NCBI GenBank assembly: GCA_029976065.1
Contig: JARKNV010000071.1
Coordinates: 62,001 to 126,000 of the forward strand
From: Selenomonadales bacterium
Lineage (GTDB): Bacteria; Bacillota; Negativicutes; Sporomusales; UBA7701
Direction of reading: 5' to 3'
Length of the DNA stretch: 64,000 nt
Shown: positions 1 to 8,065 of the stretch, in pieces
How the letters are laid out: each line of letters opens with the position of its first letter
Position numbering within the stretch: the first letter of the stretch is position 1
Notes under the pieces: model-generated
The model's input: the letters and a program-made list of their open reading frames with translations, nothing else
The model's database searches: none
What the model was told of the DNA's origin: nothing
Program-made: the position numbers and the translations under genes

Positions 1-315
1 ATTATCGGGCGTCTTGTAGATCGATTTCACCAGCGGGCTGTGCTCCATGATCGCCTGCTTCATTGCCGCGTCGCTGCTGAACCGGGCCTCGCCGCTTACT
101 CTCGCCGTAACCATTTCCTTCGACGTCGCGCAGAACTCGACCGCCGGGTTTTTCTGCAGCTGCCGGAACACATCCTTGGTGTTCGCCGTGCAAAACCACA
201 GCTTCCCGCCCCGCTCGAACATGAACCCCCACGGCCTCACCCGCGGCCGGCCGCCGTCCACCGTCGCCAGCACCCCCATAGGGTTGGCGTTCAGAAACTC
301 GATTACCTCTTTCAT
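1..315 (-). CDS. Pyridoxamine 5'-phosphate oxidase family protein (3' end missing)
   Basis: The first 105 codons of a gene that runs off the low end of the window. The protein starts MKEVIEFLNANPMGVLATVD and continues with RPRVRPWGFMFE and KLWFCTANTKDVFRQL. This is the usual N-terminal half of small flavin-binding split-barrel proteins of the PNPOx-like family, which bind FMN or F420 and act as oxidoreductases or cofactor-binding proteins. The substrate cannot be read from the sequence. The start codon overlaps the stop of the upstream marR gene (ATGA), so the two are translationally coupled, and the MarR protein probably controls this gene. An alternative is a general stress protein 26-like member of the same fold. 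Confidence 0.75.
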   Translation of the reverse strand, partial: MKEVIEFLNANPMGVLATVDGGRPRVRPWGFMFERGGKLWFCTANTKDVFRQLQKNPAVEFCATSKEMVTARVSGEARFSSDAAMKQAIMEHSPLVKSIYKTPDN

Positions 316-767
316 CCTTCGTCCTCCTTGTCGTTGGCTAAACAATCCAAGCGGCTTTTCACCGCCGCCAGCGTCCGCTCGAACGCCTCCGCCTCCGCCT
401 CGCTCATGCCGCCGTACACCGCGGCGTTAAGCCGGGCGGAAATCTCCCGGAAGACCGGCTCCAGCCCCAGCCCCCTTTCGGTCGGCCTTACGATTGTCAC
501 CCGGCTGTCGGCGGGGCTTTTTTCCTTCCGCACATACTCCAGGTCGGCGAGTTTATCCACCAGCACGGTGACGGTGGGCTTCGTGCGGTTGATCGCCGCC
601 GCCAGCTCCTGCATAGTGTAATAGCCGTTTTTGTACAAGTGGAACATAATATCGCCGTGGGACGGGACCATTCCCTCCACCCCGCGGGCGGCAAGCTCCC
701 TGACGATGAGCCTGTTGGCGTGTTCCCTTATCCTGCTGATCAAGGCGACGGCATTATTTTTCCTCAT
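312..767 (-). CDS. MarR family transcriptional regulator
   Basis: A 151-residue protein of typical MarR length. A winged helix-turn-helix lies at about residues 40-100: the recognition-helix region is TKPTVTVLVDKLADLEYV, and the wing carries SPADSRVTIVRPTERG with the conserved D-x-R. Members bind palindromic operators as dimers and usually repress their own operon until a ligand or oxidant releases them. A perfect 14-bp palindrome lies inside its promoter, which fits autorepression. The gene overlaps the downstream flavin-binding gene by four bases. The ATG is about seven bases below the -10 hexamer and has no Shine-Dalgarno sequence, so the mRNA is probably leaderless. The ligand is unknown. 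Confidence 0.88.
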   Translation of the reverse strand: MRKNNAVALISRIREHANRLIVRELAARGVEGMVPSHGDIMFHLYKNGYYTMQELAAAINRTKPTVTVLVDKLADLEYVRKEKSPADSRVTIVRPTERGLGLEPVFREISARLNAAVYGGMSEAEAEAFERTLAAVKSRLDCLANDKEDEG

Positions 768-773
768 AGCAAT

Positions 774-802
774 ATTATAGTTAGATATCTAACAAATGTC
801 AA
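774..802 (-). promoter_or_regulatory. Consensus sigma-A promoter of marR operon
   Basis: TTGACA (802-797), a 17-bp spacer and TATAAT (779-774) match the sigma-A consensus exactly. The predicted transcription start falls at about 768-767, on the first base of the marR ATG. Confidence 0.9.
780..793. promoter_or_regulatory. Palindromic operator in the marR promoter spacer
   Basis: GTTAGATATCTAAC is a perfect 14-bp palindrome filling most of the spacer between -35 and -10. A MarR dimer bound here would block RNA polymerase. MarR-type sites are typically AT-rich palindromes of this size. That this MarR binds it is an inference from position. Confidence 0.75.
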
Positions 803-805
803 GGC

Positions 806-839
806 CAAAAACAAAACCGCCCGGCACTCCGCCGCGCGG
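806..839 (-). terminator. Rho-independent terminator after dut
   Basis: A nine-base-pair GC stem with one mismatch (839-831 with 825-817) and a five-base loop, followed on the minus strand by TTTTGTTTTT. It separates the mlpA-dut transcript from the marR promoter. Confidence 0.8.
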
Positions 840-848
840 TCCAAATCC

Positions 849-1295
849 CTATTTTCCCGTACTGCCCAGTCCGCCCTCCCGGCTCGCCGCCGCCCTGTCG
901 CCGTCGGCCCGCAGGTACTTGTAGAAGATGCCCTGGGCGATCCGCTCGCCCCGGCCGATCTTCACAGCCTCGCTCCCGTGGTTGATGACCGCGATCAGGA
1001 TATGGCCCTCGTTGCCGGGGTTGTCGTAGTAGTCGGCGTCGATGATCCCCTGGCCGTTGGCGAGGCTCAGGACGTGCTTCACCGCCAGGCCGGAGCGGAT
1101 ATGGATGCCGAGGTATTCGTCCGGCTGCATGTATGCCTTCAGCCCGGTCGGCACGAGCGTGACCCTGCCCGGCGGCAGCAGCGCGTCGCCGGCGGCCACG
1201 ATGTCGTAGCCGGCGCTGGCGGCCGTCTTGCGCTCCGGAAGCGGCAGGCCGCAATCCTTATACTCGGCAACGAACTCGAATCCGCGGTTTCTCAT
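849..1295 (-). CDS. dut: dUTP diphosphatase
   Basis: Hydrolyses dUTP to dUMP and pyrophosphate, keeping uracil out of DNA and feeding dTMP synthesis. The 148-residue protein has the five trimeric dUTPase motifs: AGYDI (28-32), RSGLA (67-71), GIIDADYYDNPGNEG (83-97), GERIAQ (116-121) and the C-terminal GGLGSTGK (141-148), which closes over the nucleotide. Motif 3 is longer than the standard GxIDxxYRG form, and motif 2 has SG rather than SS. Similar variants occur in clostridial dUTPases as far as I recall. It starts seven bases after mlpA stops and is the last gene before a terminator. Confidence 0.93.
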   Translation of the reverse strand: MRNRGFEFVAEYKDCGLPLPERKTAASAGYDIVAAGDALLPPGRVTLVPTGLKAYMQPDEYLGIHIRSGLAVKHVLSLANGQGIIDADYYDNPGNEGHILIAVINHGSEAVKIGRGERIAQGIFYKYLRADGDRAAASREGGLGSTGK

Positions 1296-1302
1296 GGCGC
1301 CC

Positions 1303-2556
1303 TCAACCCCTCAGGCCCTTCGGCAGCACATCGTCCTTCACCGGACCGAGGGCGGTGAAGGACAGCTTATCGGCCACGAAAATATCGTCCATCATCTTTT
1401 GCAGATCAGCCGGCGACACCCGCTCGATCTTGGCGACGACCTCGTCGAGGGTGGTGTACTTGCCCATCGTTATCTCCATCTTGCCCAGCCGCGACATGCG
1501 GCTGCTGGAGCTTTCCAGGCCGAGGAGCAGGTTACCCTTCAGTTGCTCCTTGGTCTTGTTCACCTCGGCGATTGTCAGATCGCCGTTCTTAAGCTGCTCA
1601 ACTTCCTTGAGGACGAGCTCGACGACCTGGTCGAGATTGGCCGGGCGGGTGCCGGCGTAAATGGTGAACAGGCCGCAGTCGCTGTAATTGCTCAGATAAG
1701 AATAAATCGAGTACGCCAGGCCGCGCTCCTCGCGGATCGACTGGAACAGGCGCGACGAAATGCCGCCCCCCAGGATATTGTTCAGCACATGGGCGACGTA
1801 AATATCCGGCGAATCCTGGGGCACGCTCGCCGTTCCCAGGCAGAAGTGCACCTGCTCGCTGTCGCGGGCGTGGATGCGACGGGTGGCCTGAAGCGCCGGC
1901 GGTTTGGGCGCCGGTGCCCGCCTGTGGCCGCCGAAGCCGCCGAAAAAGCGGCCGATCAGCTCCTCCACCCTGCCGTGCGTCAGGTTGCCGGCAGCGGCGA
2001 TTACCACGTTGTCCGGGCGATAGAAATTATCGTAGTACTCGCACACCAGGCCGCGGTCGAAGCGGCCGATGGCCTCCGTGGTGCCGAGGATGTTGCGTCC
2101 CAGGGGATGGTGCGGCCAGACGTTGTCGAGGTAAAAATCATGCACAAGCTCGTCAGGCGAGTCCTCGTACATATTCACCTCTTCCAGCACCACCTCTCGC
2201 TCGCGGGCGATATCCTCTGGCGCGTAGCGGGAAACCAGCATCATGTCGCTCAGAATGTCGAGCGCCAGCTCCAGGTGATTGTCCAACACCTTGATATAAT
2301 AGCAGGTATACTCCTTGGCGGTGAACGCATTAAGCTGCCCGCCCACGGCATCGACCGTTTCCGCGATGTCTTTGGCCGAGCGTTTTTCCGTGCCCTTGAA
2401 CATCAGGTGCTCGATAAAATGGCTGATACCGTGGTTGTGATCCTCTTCGTTGCGCGAACCCGTCCCGACCCATACGCCCACCGTCACCGACTTGACGTAC
2501 GGAATCGCTTCCGTAACAACCCTGATACCGTTCGGGAGTGTCGATTTTTGATACAT
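1303..2556 (-). CDS. mlpA: M16 family zinc peptidase (MlpA/YmxG-like)
   Basis: A 417-residue single-chain member of the insulinase/processing-peptidase family. The inverted zinc motif HFIEH is at residues 46-50 (H-x-x-E-H), with the third ligand expected in the acidic stretch near 120-127 (EDSPDELVHD). Both M16 halves appear present, including the C-terminal region with the typical RxxRGLAYSIYS segment. In Bacillus the orthologue sits near pnp and ylxY and has been linked to control of extracellular protease; the physiological substrate is unclear. It shares an operon with dut. A good sigma-H-type promoter lies about 40 bases upstream and AAAGGAG precedes the ATG. Confidence 0.9.
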   Translation of the reverse strand: MYQKSTLPNGIRVVTEAIPYVKSVTVGVWVGTGSRNEEDHNHGISHFIEHLMFKGTEKRSAKDIAETVDAVGGQLNAFTAKEYTCYYIKVLDNHLELALDILSDMMLVSRYAPEDIAREREVVLEEVNMYEDSPDELVHDFYLDNVWPHHPLGRNILGTTEAIGRFDRGLVCEYYDNFYRPDNVVIAAAGNLTHGRVEELIGRFFGGFGGHRRAPAPKPPALQATRRIHARDSEQVHFCLGTASVPQDSPDIYVAHVLNNILGGGISSRLFQSIREERGLAYSIYSYLSNYSDCGLFTIYAGTRPANLDQVVELVLKEVEQLKNGDLTIAEVNKTKEQLKGNLLLGLESSSSRMSRLGKMEITMGKYTTLDEVVAKIERVSPADLQKMMDDIFVADKLSFTALGPVKDDVLPKGLRG

Positions 2557-2593
2557 AGAAAACTCCTTTGTCTTGGCGATAAGCTTTACTTAT

Positions 2594-2618
2594 ATTCGCC
2601 CGCCGCGTCGCAAATCCT
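2594..2618 (-). promoter_or_regulatory. Candidate sigma-H promoter of mlpA-dut
   Basis: AGGATTT (2618-2612, preceded by GC), 11 bp, then GGCGAAT (2600-2594). This fits the sigma-H consensus RnAGGAwww-N11-12-RnnGAAT at every fixed position. The expected start is about 30 nt upstream of the mlpA ATG. No good sigma-A promoter was seen in the same gap. Confidence 0.6.
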
Positions 2619-2670
2619 GCTTTTGGCCATATATTATTATTACTTTGTCGCCAGGATAAAAAACGCGCCA

Positions 2671-2705
2671 AGGCAAAAAGGAGCCTCCGCATGCGCGGAG
2701 GCTCC
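2671..2705 (-). terminator. Rho-independent terminator after amidase
   Basis: Perfect 11-bp stem (2705-2695 with 2690-2680) with a four-base loop, followed on the minus strand by TTTTTGCC. It begins a few bases after the amidase stop codon. Confidence 0.9.
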
Positions 2706-2708
2706 CCG

Positions 2709-3584
2709 TTAGTTAGCCTGGAAATACTTCACGATCCCGTTGAAAACCCCCTGGGCCACCTTATTGCGGTACGCGTCGCTCTGCAGCTTCGCCGCCTCGG
2801 CGTTGTTGCTCACGAAGCCCATCTCCACAAGGATAGCGGGCATCGCCGCATTGCGGAGCACGTAAAACGTGGCCGGCTGGAAGCCCTTGTTGACGGCCGC
2901 GGTCTCGCGGATAAGGGCGCTCTGCACCTCCATGGCCAGCTTCGAGGACTTGCCGTTGGGGTAGAACGTCATCGCGCCGACGATCGACGGATCGGGATTC
3001 GAATTGGAATGGACGCTCACAAACAGATCGGCGTTGTTGCGCGCGGCGATATCCAACCTGGCCTGCAGCTCCTGGCCGAGCGAGCTGCCCACCGCCGCCA
3101 CGTTGCGGTCGGTTTCCCTGCTCATCACGACCTTGGCGCCCGCCTGGCGCAGCCGGTCGCGCAGCTTCAGGCCGACGGCCAGATTGTTGTCGCTCTCGCG
3201 GCTACCATTGGCGACCGCGCCCGGATTATTGCCGCCATGCCCCGGGTCGACCACGATCACCTTGCCGCGCAGCACCCCGCTGTCCAGCACCGGGCCGCCG
3301 CCGCCCGACGGCTTGGGCGGCAGGGAGGCCGGCGGGGCGCCCGTCGAGGACGAGCCGCCGCCGAAGATATTCAGGATGGGGCCGAGGACCTTGTCGAACA
3401 GGAAACTGAACAGCGTATTCAGGATGCCGCCGCCGTCCGACGTGGGCGCCGTCGGCGAGGTCAACGCGCCGAGCACGTCGCCGACGCCGGCCGCCTGGCT
3501 GACCGAAAGCGGGGCGAGAATAGTCAGCGCCACGACCAGCAGCAGTATCCAGGTCAGCATTTTATGGCGATATATCTTAGACAC
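2709..3584 (-). CDS. N-acetylmuramoyl-L-alanine amidase (Amidase_3)
   Basis: Secreted zinc amidase that cleaves the bond between N-acetylmuramic acid and the stem peptide of peptidoglycan. A Sec signal peptide occupies residues 1-31 (hydrophobic core LTWILLLVVALTILAPL). It is followed by a glycine-rich segment with a hydrophobic stretch at 51-76, then a Ser/Pro linker. The catalytic domain starts near 108 with VDPGHGG (112-118), the second ligand E130, SVHSNS and the C-terminal LVEMGF containing the catalytic glutamate. The start is GTG with AGGAGG eight bases before it. It lies 33 bases downstream of the GH18 gene, so the two form a wall-lysis operon, probably for sporulation, germination or cell separation. 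Confidence 0.9.
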   Translation of the reverse strand: MSKIYRHKMLTWILLLVVALTILAPLSVSQAAGVGDVLGALTSPTAPTSDGGGILNTLFSFLFDKVLGPILNIFGGGSSSTGAPPASLPPKPSGGGGPVLDSGVLRGKVIVVDPGHGGNNPGAVANGSRESDNNLAVGLKLRDRLRQAGAKVVMSRETDRNVAAVGSSLGQELQARLDIAARNNADLFVSVHSNSNPDPSIVGAMTFYPNGKSSKLAMEVQSALIRETAAVNKGFQPATFYVLRNAAMPAILVEMGFVSNNAEAAKLQSDAYRNKVAQGVFNGIVKYFQAN

Positions 3585-3617
3585 GATGGACCTCCTGTAC
3601 TGTTGTTATTGCGCGGC

Positions 3618-4814
3618 TCACAGGGCGAACTTGTCCTGGACGACCCGCCAATAGCCCGGGTCCTCCTCGCCGAGCTTCCACAGCGCCGCGCCGGCGATAT
3701 CGTACTTGCGGACAAGGTCCAGCTTGTACGCCACGCTCTTGCTGTTCTCGAACCAGACGTCGTGCTTCACGCCGTCGGCGCCCGTATAGCTGAAATGCGG
3801 CGACTTGGACGCCTCGTCCCACGCAACCGTTGCGCCGAATTTATCGGCCAGCTCCATGAGCGGGGCGTACTCGAGGCTTTCCACCCCTTTGCTCGACCAG
3901 TCGTAGCCGTAACCGGCCACCCCGAGATACAACTTGTTCTTGGGGATGAACTTCAGGGCGTACTTGAGATTGTTCTCCACCCAGTTGATATCGGCAATCG
4001 GGCCGGCGCCGCTCCACACCCCGTGATTGTCGTAGGCCATTATCACGATGCGGTCGGCGTACTGGGCCAACTGGCCGTAATCGTACGCCACGGAAACATC
4101 GTTGTTCTCATCCGTCTTCGGGAAAACGTCGATCGACACGATATACCCCTGCGGTTTCAGGCGCCCGTACAGCTCCTTCATGAAAGCCGTCAGCCCGGCG
4201 CGGTCGCCGGCCGGCACCATCTCGAAGTCGATGTTGACGCCGTCGAGGCCGTATTTCTTCACATATGCCTCGATGTTATCGATCGCCGTCCTGCGCAGCG
4301 CCGGGCTGGCCAAAACGGTGTGGATAGGCGTAGTCGCGCCCGTCTGCTTGGCGTTGTTTACCATCAGCAGCACCTTGACGCCATTCGCGTGGGCGTATTT
4401 GACCACCGAAGCGTGATCGTTGCCGCCACGGTCGGTCAGAGCGCCGTTCGCCTCGATCGTCCCCCAGAACGGGATGATCGTCTTGATCTTGTCGACGTTC
4501 TTGGCCAACGCCGTGTACGACGACGTATCGGTCGGCCACCACTCGGCGTAGAAACCCATCATCTCCTTGCCGCCCGTCGCCGAACCCAGCGTCGCCGGCG
4601 AACCGCCAGCCGACGAATTTGTGTCGACCATATTGCCAAACAGCTTGCCGAGCAGCAGCCCCAGCAAGATGTTCAGGAGCCCGTTGCTCGAAGGCTTGTC
4701 CGCGTCGGTCGTCTGGCCCACGGCAGCAGCGTGCGCCGGCGCCACCGGCATGAGGACGGTGGCGAAAACGACGACAAGGGTAATCCAGGCGATATACGAC
4801 TTGTATTTGATCAT
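3618..4814 (-). CDS. Secreted glycoside hydrolase family 18 protein
   Basis: A 398-residue GH18 enzyme, similar in type to the YaaH/YdhD spore-cortex glucosaminidases but without LysM repeats. A signal peptide ends near AHA (27-29). It is followed by a short hydrophobic segment (44-63) resembling one in the downstream amidase. The TIM barrel starts at about 84 (MMGFYAEWW). The catalytic motif DGVNIDFE is at 191-198, with E198 the acid/base residue; AYDNHG and a C-terminal GAALWKLGEEDPG complete the fold. The likely substrate is peptidoglycan glycan chains, inferred from the amidase next to it. The start at 4814 has GGGGAGG nine bases upstream. Confidence 0.88.
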   Translation of the reverse strand: MIKYKSYIAWITLVVVFATVLMPVAPAHAAAVGQTTDADKPSSNGLLNILLGLLLGKLFGNMVDTNSSAGGSPATLGSATGGKEMMGFYAEWWPTDTSSYTALAKNVDKIKTIIPFWGTIEANGALTDRGGNDHASVVKYAHANGVKVLLMVNNAKQTGATTPIHTVLASPALRRTAIDNIEAYVKKYGLDGVNIDFEMVPAGDRAGLTAFMKELYGRLKPQGYIVSIDVFPKTDENNDVSVAYDYGQLAQYADRIVIMAYDNHGVWSGAGPIADINWVENNLKYALKFIPKNKLYLGVAGYGYDWSSKGVESLEYAPLMELADKFGATVAWDEASKSPHFSYTGADGVKHDVWFENSKSVAYKLDLVRKYDIAGAALWKLGEEDPGYWRVVQDKFAL

Positions 4815-4842
4815 TCCGCAACCTCCCCTTTCGACAATTTTA

Positions 4843-4882
4843 AAGTGGCTACCCGGCAGCCTGAACCGTCAGATAGCCACTT
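4843..4882 (-). promoter_or_regulatory. Inverted repeat upstream of GH18 gene
   Basis: AAGTGGCTA and TAGCCACTT form a perfect 9-bp inverted repeat separated by 22 bases. It abuts the possible -10 element of the GH18 gene. It could be an operator or, if transcription starts further up, an RNA hairpin. No known riboswitch core could be matched. Confidence 0.45.
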
Positions 4883-4910
4883 GTTATGTAAACATAGTAA
4901 CACAAATTGC
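4881..4910 (-). promoter_or_regulatory. Weak sigma-E-like promoter for GH18-amidase operon
   Basis: GCAATTT (4910-4904), 15 bp, CATAACAA (4888-4881) resembles the sporulation sigma-E pattern KMATATT / CATACAMT at 5 of 7 and 5 of 8 positions. It is plausible for cortex-lytic enzymes but weak. Confidence 0.25.
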
Positions 4911-5087
4911 CCCCATTTATCAATAACAATTACCGGTAATCATCTGCAGTCATGCTTGCCCGCTAACCCAGAAGCGGCCTGGAAAGCTCCAGATGCAAGG
5001 CGCACCGGATAAGCAAACACACAACGCTTTAGCGTTGATATGAACGCTTACACCCGAAAGGGTGCGAGCGCAAGCTCTTGGCCACTT
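4911..5087. repeat. Hairpin-rich intergenic segment, possible dispersed repeat
   Basis: No coding frame is supported here. The segment contains CACCCTTTCGGGTG, AACGCTAAAGCGTT and several GC-rich short inverted repeats packed in about 180 bases between the deacetylase stop and the GH18 promoter. The density of small stem-loops suggests a REP- or MITE-like dispersed element or a structured RNA. No terminal repeats or target duplications were identified. Confidence 0.35.
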
Positions 5088-5810
5088 CTATTGGATTATA
5101 GCAGAAACCGGCTTGATCGTATAGCCCTTTCCCTGAATGCGGAACAGCAGTTCAGGCAGCGCCTGGGCCGTCGGCTCGGTCGGATGCATCAGGATGATCG
5201 CGCCGTTGTGGAGCTTGCCGAGCACCCGCTCCAGGATGGTCTCGGCCGGCGGCCGCTTCCAGTCGATGGTGTCGATACTCCACATGATCGTCGTGTAGCC
5301 GAGTTCGGCGGCCGCCGTCAGCACCACGGCGTTGAACTCGCCATACGGCGGCGCGTACAAAGTCGTCTTAACCCCCGTAAGCTCCTCGACCAGCTTTTCC
5401 GTGCGCAGGATCTGGTCCTTGTTCTGCGCCAGCCCGATGCTGTTCGGGTGCGGGTGGCTGTAAGTATGGTTGCCGAGCTCGTGGCCCCTGGCCGCCAGCT
5501 CCTGCACCAGGCCGGGATGGCGCTTAGCCCAGCTGCCGCCGATGAAAAACGTCGCCTTCACGCCGGCGCGGTCCAGCGCGTCCAGCATCGACGGCAGGTA
5601 TTCCTCGCCCCAAAACACGTTGCAGGCCAGCGCCACCTGCCGCTGGCCGGGATGGCCGTTGTAAATCGGGCGCGGCGCGTTCTGCACCGTTGCCAGGTGC
5701 GACGCCAGTCCCGGCAGCAGGCAAACGAGCAGGAAAAAACCGGCGGCAAAGCCCAAATACCAGCGAGGCACCCTGCCGAACAAAAACAGCCGCATGGACG
5801 CGATCACCAT
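5088..5810 (-). CDS. ylxY: Polysaccharide deacetylase family protein (YlxY/PdaB-like)
   Basis: A 240-residue NodB-homology protein with an N-terminal membrane anchor or signal (residues 16-36). The motif order is HTYSH (115-119), APPYGEFN, WSIDTIDW and ILMHP. The first catalytic motif, normally TFDD, reads ACNV at 62-65, so the base and metal-ligand aspartates are not in their normal place; enzymatic activity is therefore doubtful. In Bacillus ylxY lies between pnp and mlpA, as here, which supports orthology. The family includes spore-cortex deacetylases. The start is uncertain: ATG at 5810 has GGGGGG directly against it, so GTG at 5807 or ATG at 5795 is also possible. Confidence 0.85.
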   Translation of the reverse strand: MVIASMRLFLFGRVPRWYLGFAAGFFLLVCLLPGLASHLATVQNAPRPIYNGHPGQRQVALACNVFWGEEYLPSMLDALDRAGVKATFFIGGSWAKRHPGLVQELAARGHELGNHTYSHPHPNSIGLAQNKDQILRTEKLVEELTGVKTTLYAPPYGEFNAVVLTAAAELGYTTIMWSIDTIDWKRPPAETILERVLGKLHNGAIILMHPTEPTAQALPELLFRIQGKGYTIKPVSAIIQ

Positions 5811-5859
5811 CCCCCCTCATTCTCCTACAATCTATTACCTTGCCGGCGCTTTCATGAAA

Positions 5860-5896
5860 CAAAAAAACCGCCCCTGCGGACGTGCCGTAGGGGCGG
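5860..5896 (-). terminator. Rho-independent terminator after pnp
   Basis: A 12-bp GC-rich stem (5896-5885 with 5879-5868, one G-U pair) and a five-base loop are followed by seven T on the minus strand, 15 bases after the pnp stop. Confidence 0.9.
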
Positions 5897-5910
5897 CCTG
5901 ATGCTTGCCG

Positions 5911-8013
5911 TTATTCTTCCTTGTTTTTCGCCGCCTGCTCCTGCCGGAGCAGATCCTTGCGCGACAGGTTGATGCGGCCCTGCCGGTCGATCTCCGTGAC
6001 CTTGACGAGAATCTCGTCGCCCGGTTTCACCACATCCTCCACCTTCGCGACCCGTTCGAGCGCCAGCTGCGAGATATGGACGAGGCCCTCCTTGCCGGGG
6101 AGAATCTCCACGAACGCGCCGAAATTCATCAGGCGGGTAACCTTGCCCAGATAGGAGGCGCCGACTTCCACGTCGCGCACCAGCGTTTCGATAATCGCCA
6201 CGGCCTTCTTGGAGGCCTCCTGGTCGACGGCGGCGATGAACACCTTGCCGTCGTCCTCGATATCGATGGTAACGCCCGTATCCTCGATAATCTTCTTGAT
6301 AATCTTGCCGCCCGGGCCGATGACGTCGCGGATCTTGTCGGGGTCGATCTGGAGGGTGATGATCCGCGGGGCGAACGGCGACAGGTCGGGGCGCGGCTTG
6401 TCGATGGCCTCGAGCATCTTGCCTAGGATATGCATGCGGCCGCGGTGCGCCTGGGCGAGAGCCGTTTCCAGGATAGCGCGGTTGATGCCGGCGATCTTGA
6501 TGTCCATCTGAATGGCGGTGACACCCTTCGCCGTCCCGGCCACCTTGAAGTCCATATCGCCGAGGGCGTCCTCGAGCCCCTGGATATCGGTGAGGATGGT
6601 GAAATAATCGCCGTCCTTAACAAGGCCCATCGCCACGCCGGAAACCGGCGCCTTGATCGGCACGCCGGCGTCCATCAGCGACAGCGTGCTGGCGCACACG
6701 CTGCCCATCGACGTCGAGCCGTTGGACTCGATCGCCTCGGACACCAGGCGGATGGTATACGGGAACTCGGTCTCCGACGGGACCATCGGCAGCAGCGCCC
6801 GCTCGGCGAGGGCGCCGTGGCCGATCTCGCGCCGGCCGGGCCCGCGCATCGGCTTCGTCTCGCCGACGCTGTACGGCGGGAAATTGTAATGATGAATATA
6901 GCGCTTGTGGTCCTCCACGCCGAGGCCGTCGAGGAGTTGGTCGTCGCTGAGCGTCCCCAGCGTGAGAGCGTTCAGGATCTGGGTCTGGCCGCGGGTGAAC
7001 AGGGAAGAACCGTGGACGCGGGGCAGCAGGCCCACCTCGCAGGTTATCGGCCGCACCTCTTCGAGCTGGCGGCCGTCGGGCCGAATCTTATCGACGGTGA
7101 TCATCTTGCGGACGATCTCCTTGAGGATCTTGCCGAGCATATAGGAGACTTCCTTGGGATTGTCGGGAAAGATCTCCTTGAAGTGGGCGACGGCGTCTTC
7201 CTTGACCTGCTTGGTCTGCTCCTCGCGGGCCACCTTGTCGGCGTTGGCCACAGCGGTTTTCAGGCCTTCGGTCGCGTATTCCCGGACCGCCTGGGCGATC
7301 TCCGCGGGCACTTCGTATTTCTTCATTTCTCGTTTGGGGTTGCCGATCTGGGCCATCATGTCTTCCTGCAGGGCCACGACTTCGCGGATGACGTCATGCC
7401 CGAACATGATAGCGTCGAGAATAGTATCTTCCGGAACCTCCTTGGCGCCGGCCTCGACCATGAGGACGGCGTCCTTGGTGCCGGCTACGACCAGGTTGAG
7501 CTCGCTCTTCTCCTGTTGTTCGACGGTAGGATTGATGATGAACTGGCCGTCGAGCAGGCCTACCCTCACACCGGCTATCGGTCCTTTGAAGGGTATGTCC
7601 GAGATGGACAGCGCGCAGGACGCGCCGATCATCGCCGGGATGTCGGGCGGGTTGTTCTGGTCGACCGACAGGACGGTGGCGACGACATGGACGTCGTTGC
7701 GGAAGCCCTCGTCGAACAGCGGCCGGATAGGACGGTCGATCAGGCGGCACGACAGGATGGCGGCTTCGGTGGGGCGGCCTTCACGCTTGATGAAACCGCC
7801 GGGAATCTTGCCGACGGCATACATGCGCTCCTCATAGTCGATGGTAAGCGGGAAAAAATCGATGCCTTCGCGTGGTGCGGCGGAAGCAGTTGCGGCAACG
7901 AGCACCACGGTGTCCCCATAGCGGACAAGCACCGAGCCGCTCGCCTGCTTGGCCATCTTGCCGGTCTCGATAACGAGTTGCCGGCCGCCAAGCTGCATTT
8001 GGAATGTGTGCAT
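5911..8013 (-). CDS. pnp: Polyribonucleotide nucleotidyltransferase (PNPase)
   Basis: Phosphorolytic 3'-to-5' exoribonuclease that degrades mRNA to nucleoside diphosphates; it also adds tails in reverse. The 700-residue length is standard. Two RNase PH-like cores are present ([21 protein letters not shown] and the second core with TRGQTQ and [21 protein letters not shown]), separated by the all-alpha domain. A KH domain ([15 protein letters not shown], about 552-566) and an S1 domain (about 620-690) follow. AGGAGG precedes the ATG. It has its own terminator and lies downstream of rpsO, as in most bacteria. A possible sigma-H promoter lies in the 100-base leader. Confidence 0.98.
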   Translation of the reverse strand: MHTFQMQLGGRQLVIETGKMAKQASGSVLVRYGDTVVLVAATASAAPREGIDFFPLTIDYEERMYAVGKIPGGFIKREGRPTEAAILSCRLIDRPIRPLFDEGFRNDVHVVATVLSVDQNNPPDIPAMIGASCALSISDIPFKGPIAGVRVGLLDGQFIINPTVEQQEKSELNLVVAGTKDAVLMVEAGAKEVPEDTILDAIMFGHDVIREVVALQEDMMAQIGNPKREMKKYEVPAEIAQAVREYATEGLKTAVANADKVAREEQTKQVKEDAVAHFKEIFPDNPKEVSYMLGKILKEIVRKMITVDKIRPDGRQLEEVRPITCEVGLLPRVHGSSLFTRGQTQILNALTLGTLSDDQLLDGLGVEDHKRYIHHYNFPPYSVGETKPMRGPGRREIGHGALAERALLPMVPSETEFPYTIRLVSEAIESNGSTSMGSVCASTLSLMDAGVPIKAPVSGVAMGLVKDGDYFTILTDIQGLEDALGDMDFKVAGTAKGVTAIQMDIKIAGINRAILETALAQAHRGRMHILGKMLEAIDKPRPDLSPFAPRIITLQIDPDKIRDVIGPGGKIIKKIIEDTGVTIDIEDDGKVFIAAVDQEASKKAVAIIETLVRDVEVGASYLGKVTRLMNFGAFVEILPGKEGLVHISQLALERVAKVEDVVKPGDEILVKVTEIDRQGRINLSRKDLLRQEQAAKNKEE

Positions 8014-8065
8014 ATTCTGTTTTCCTCCTCTAAATCCCTCATTCTTCTTTTTCCAAAGCTTATGA

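Noticed and set aside
4843-4910. c-di-GMP-I (GEMM) or c-di-AMP riboswitch before the GH18 gene
   Set aside because: The piece CAGGCTGCCGGG recalls the 3' part of GEMM, but the conserved 5' half with GCAAAGCC is not found, and no ydaO-type core is present.
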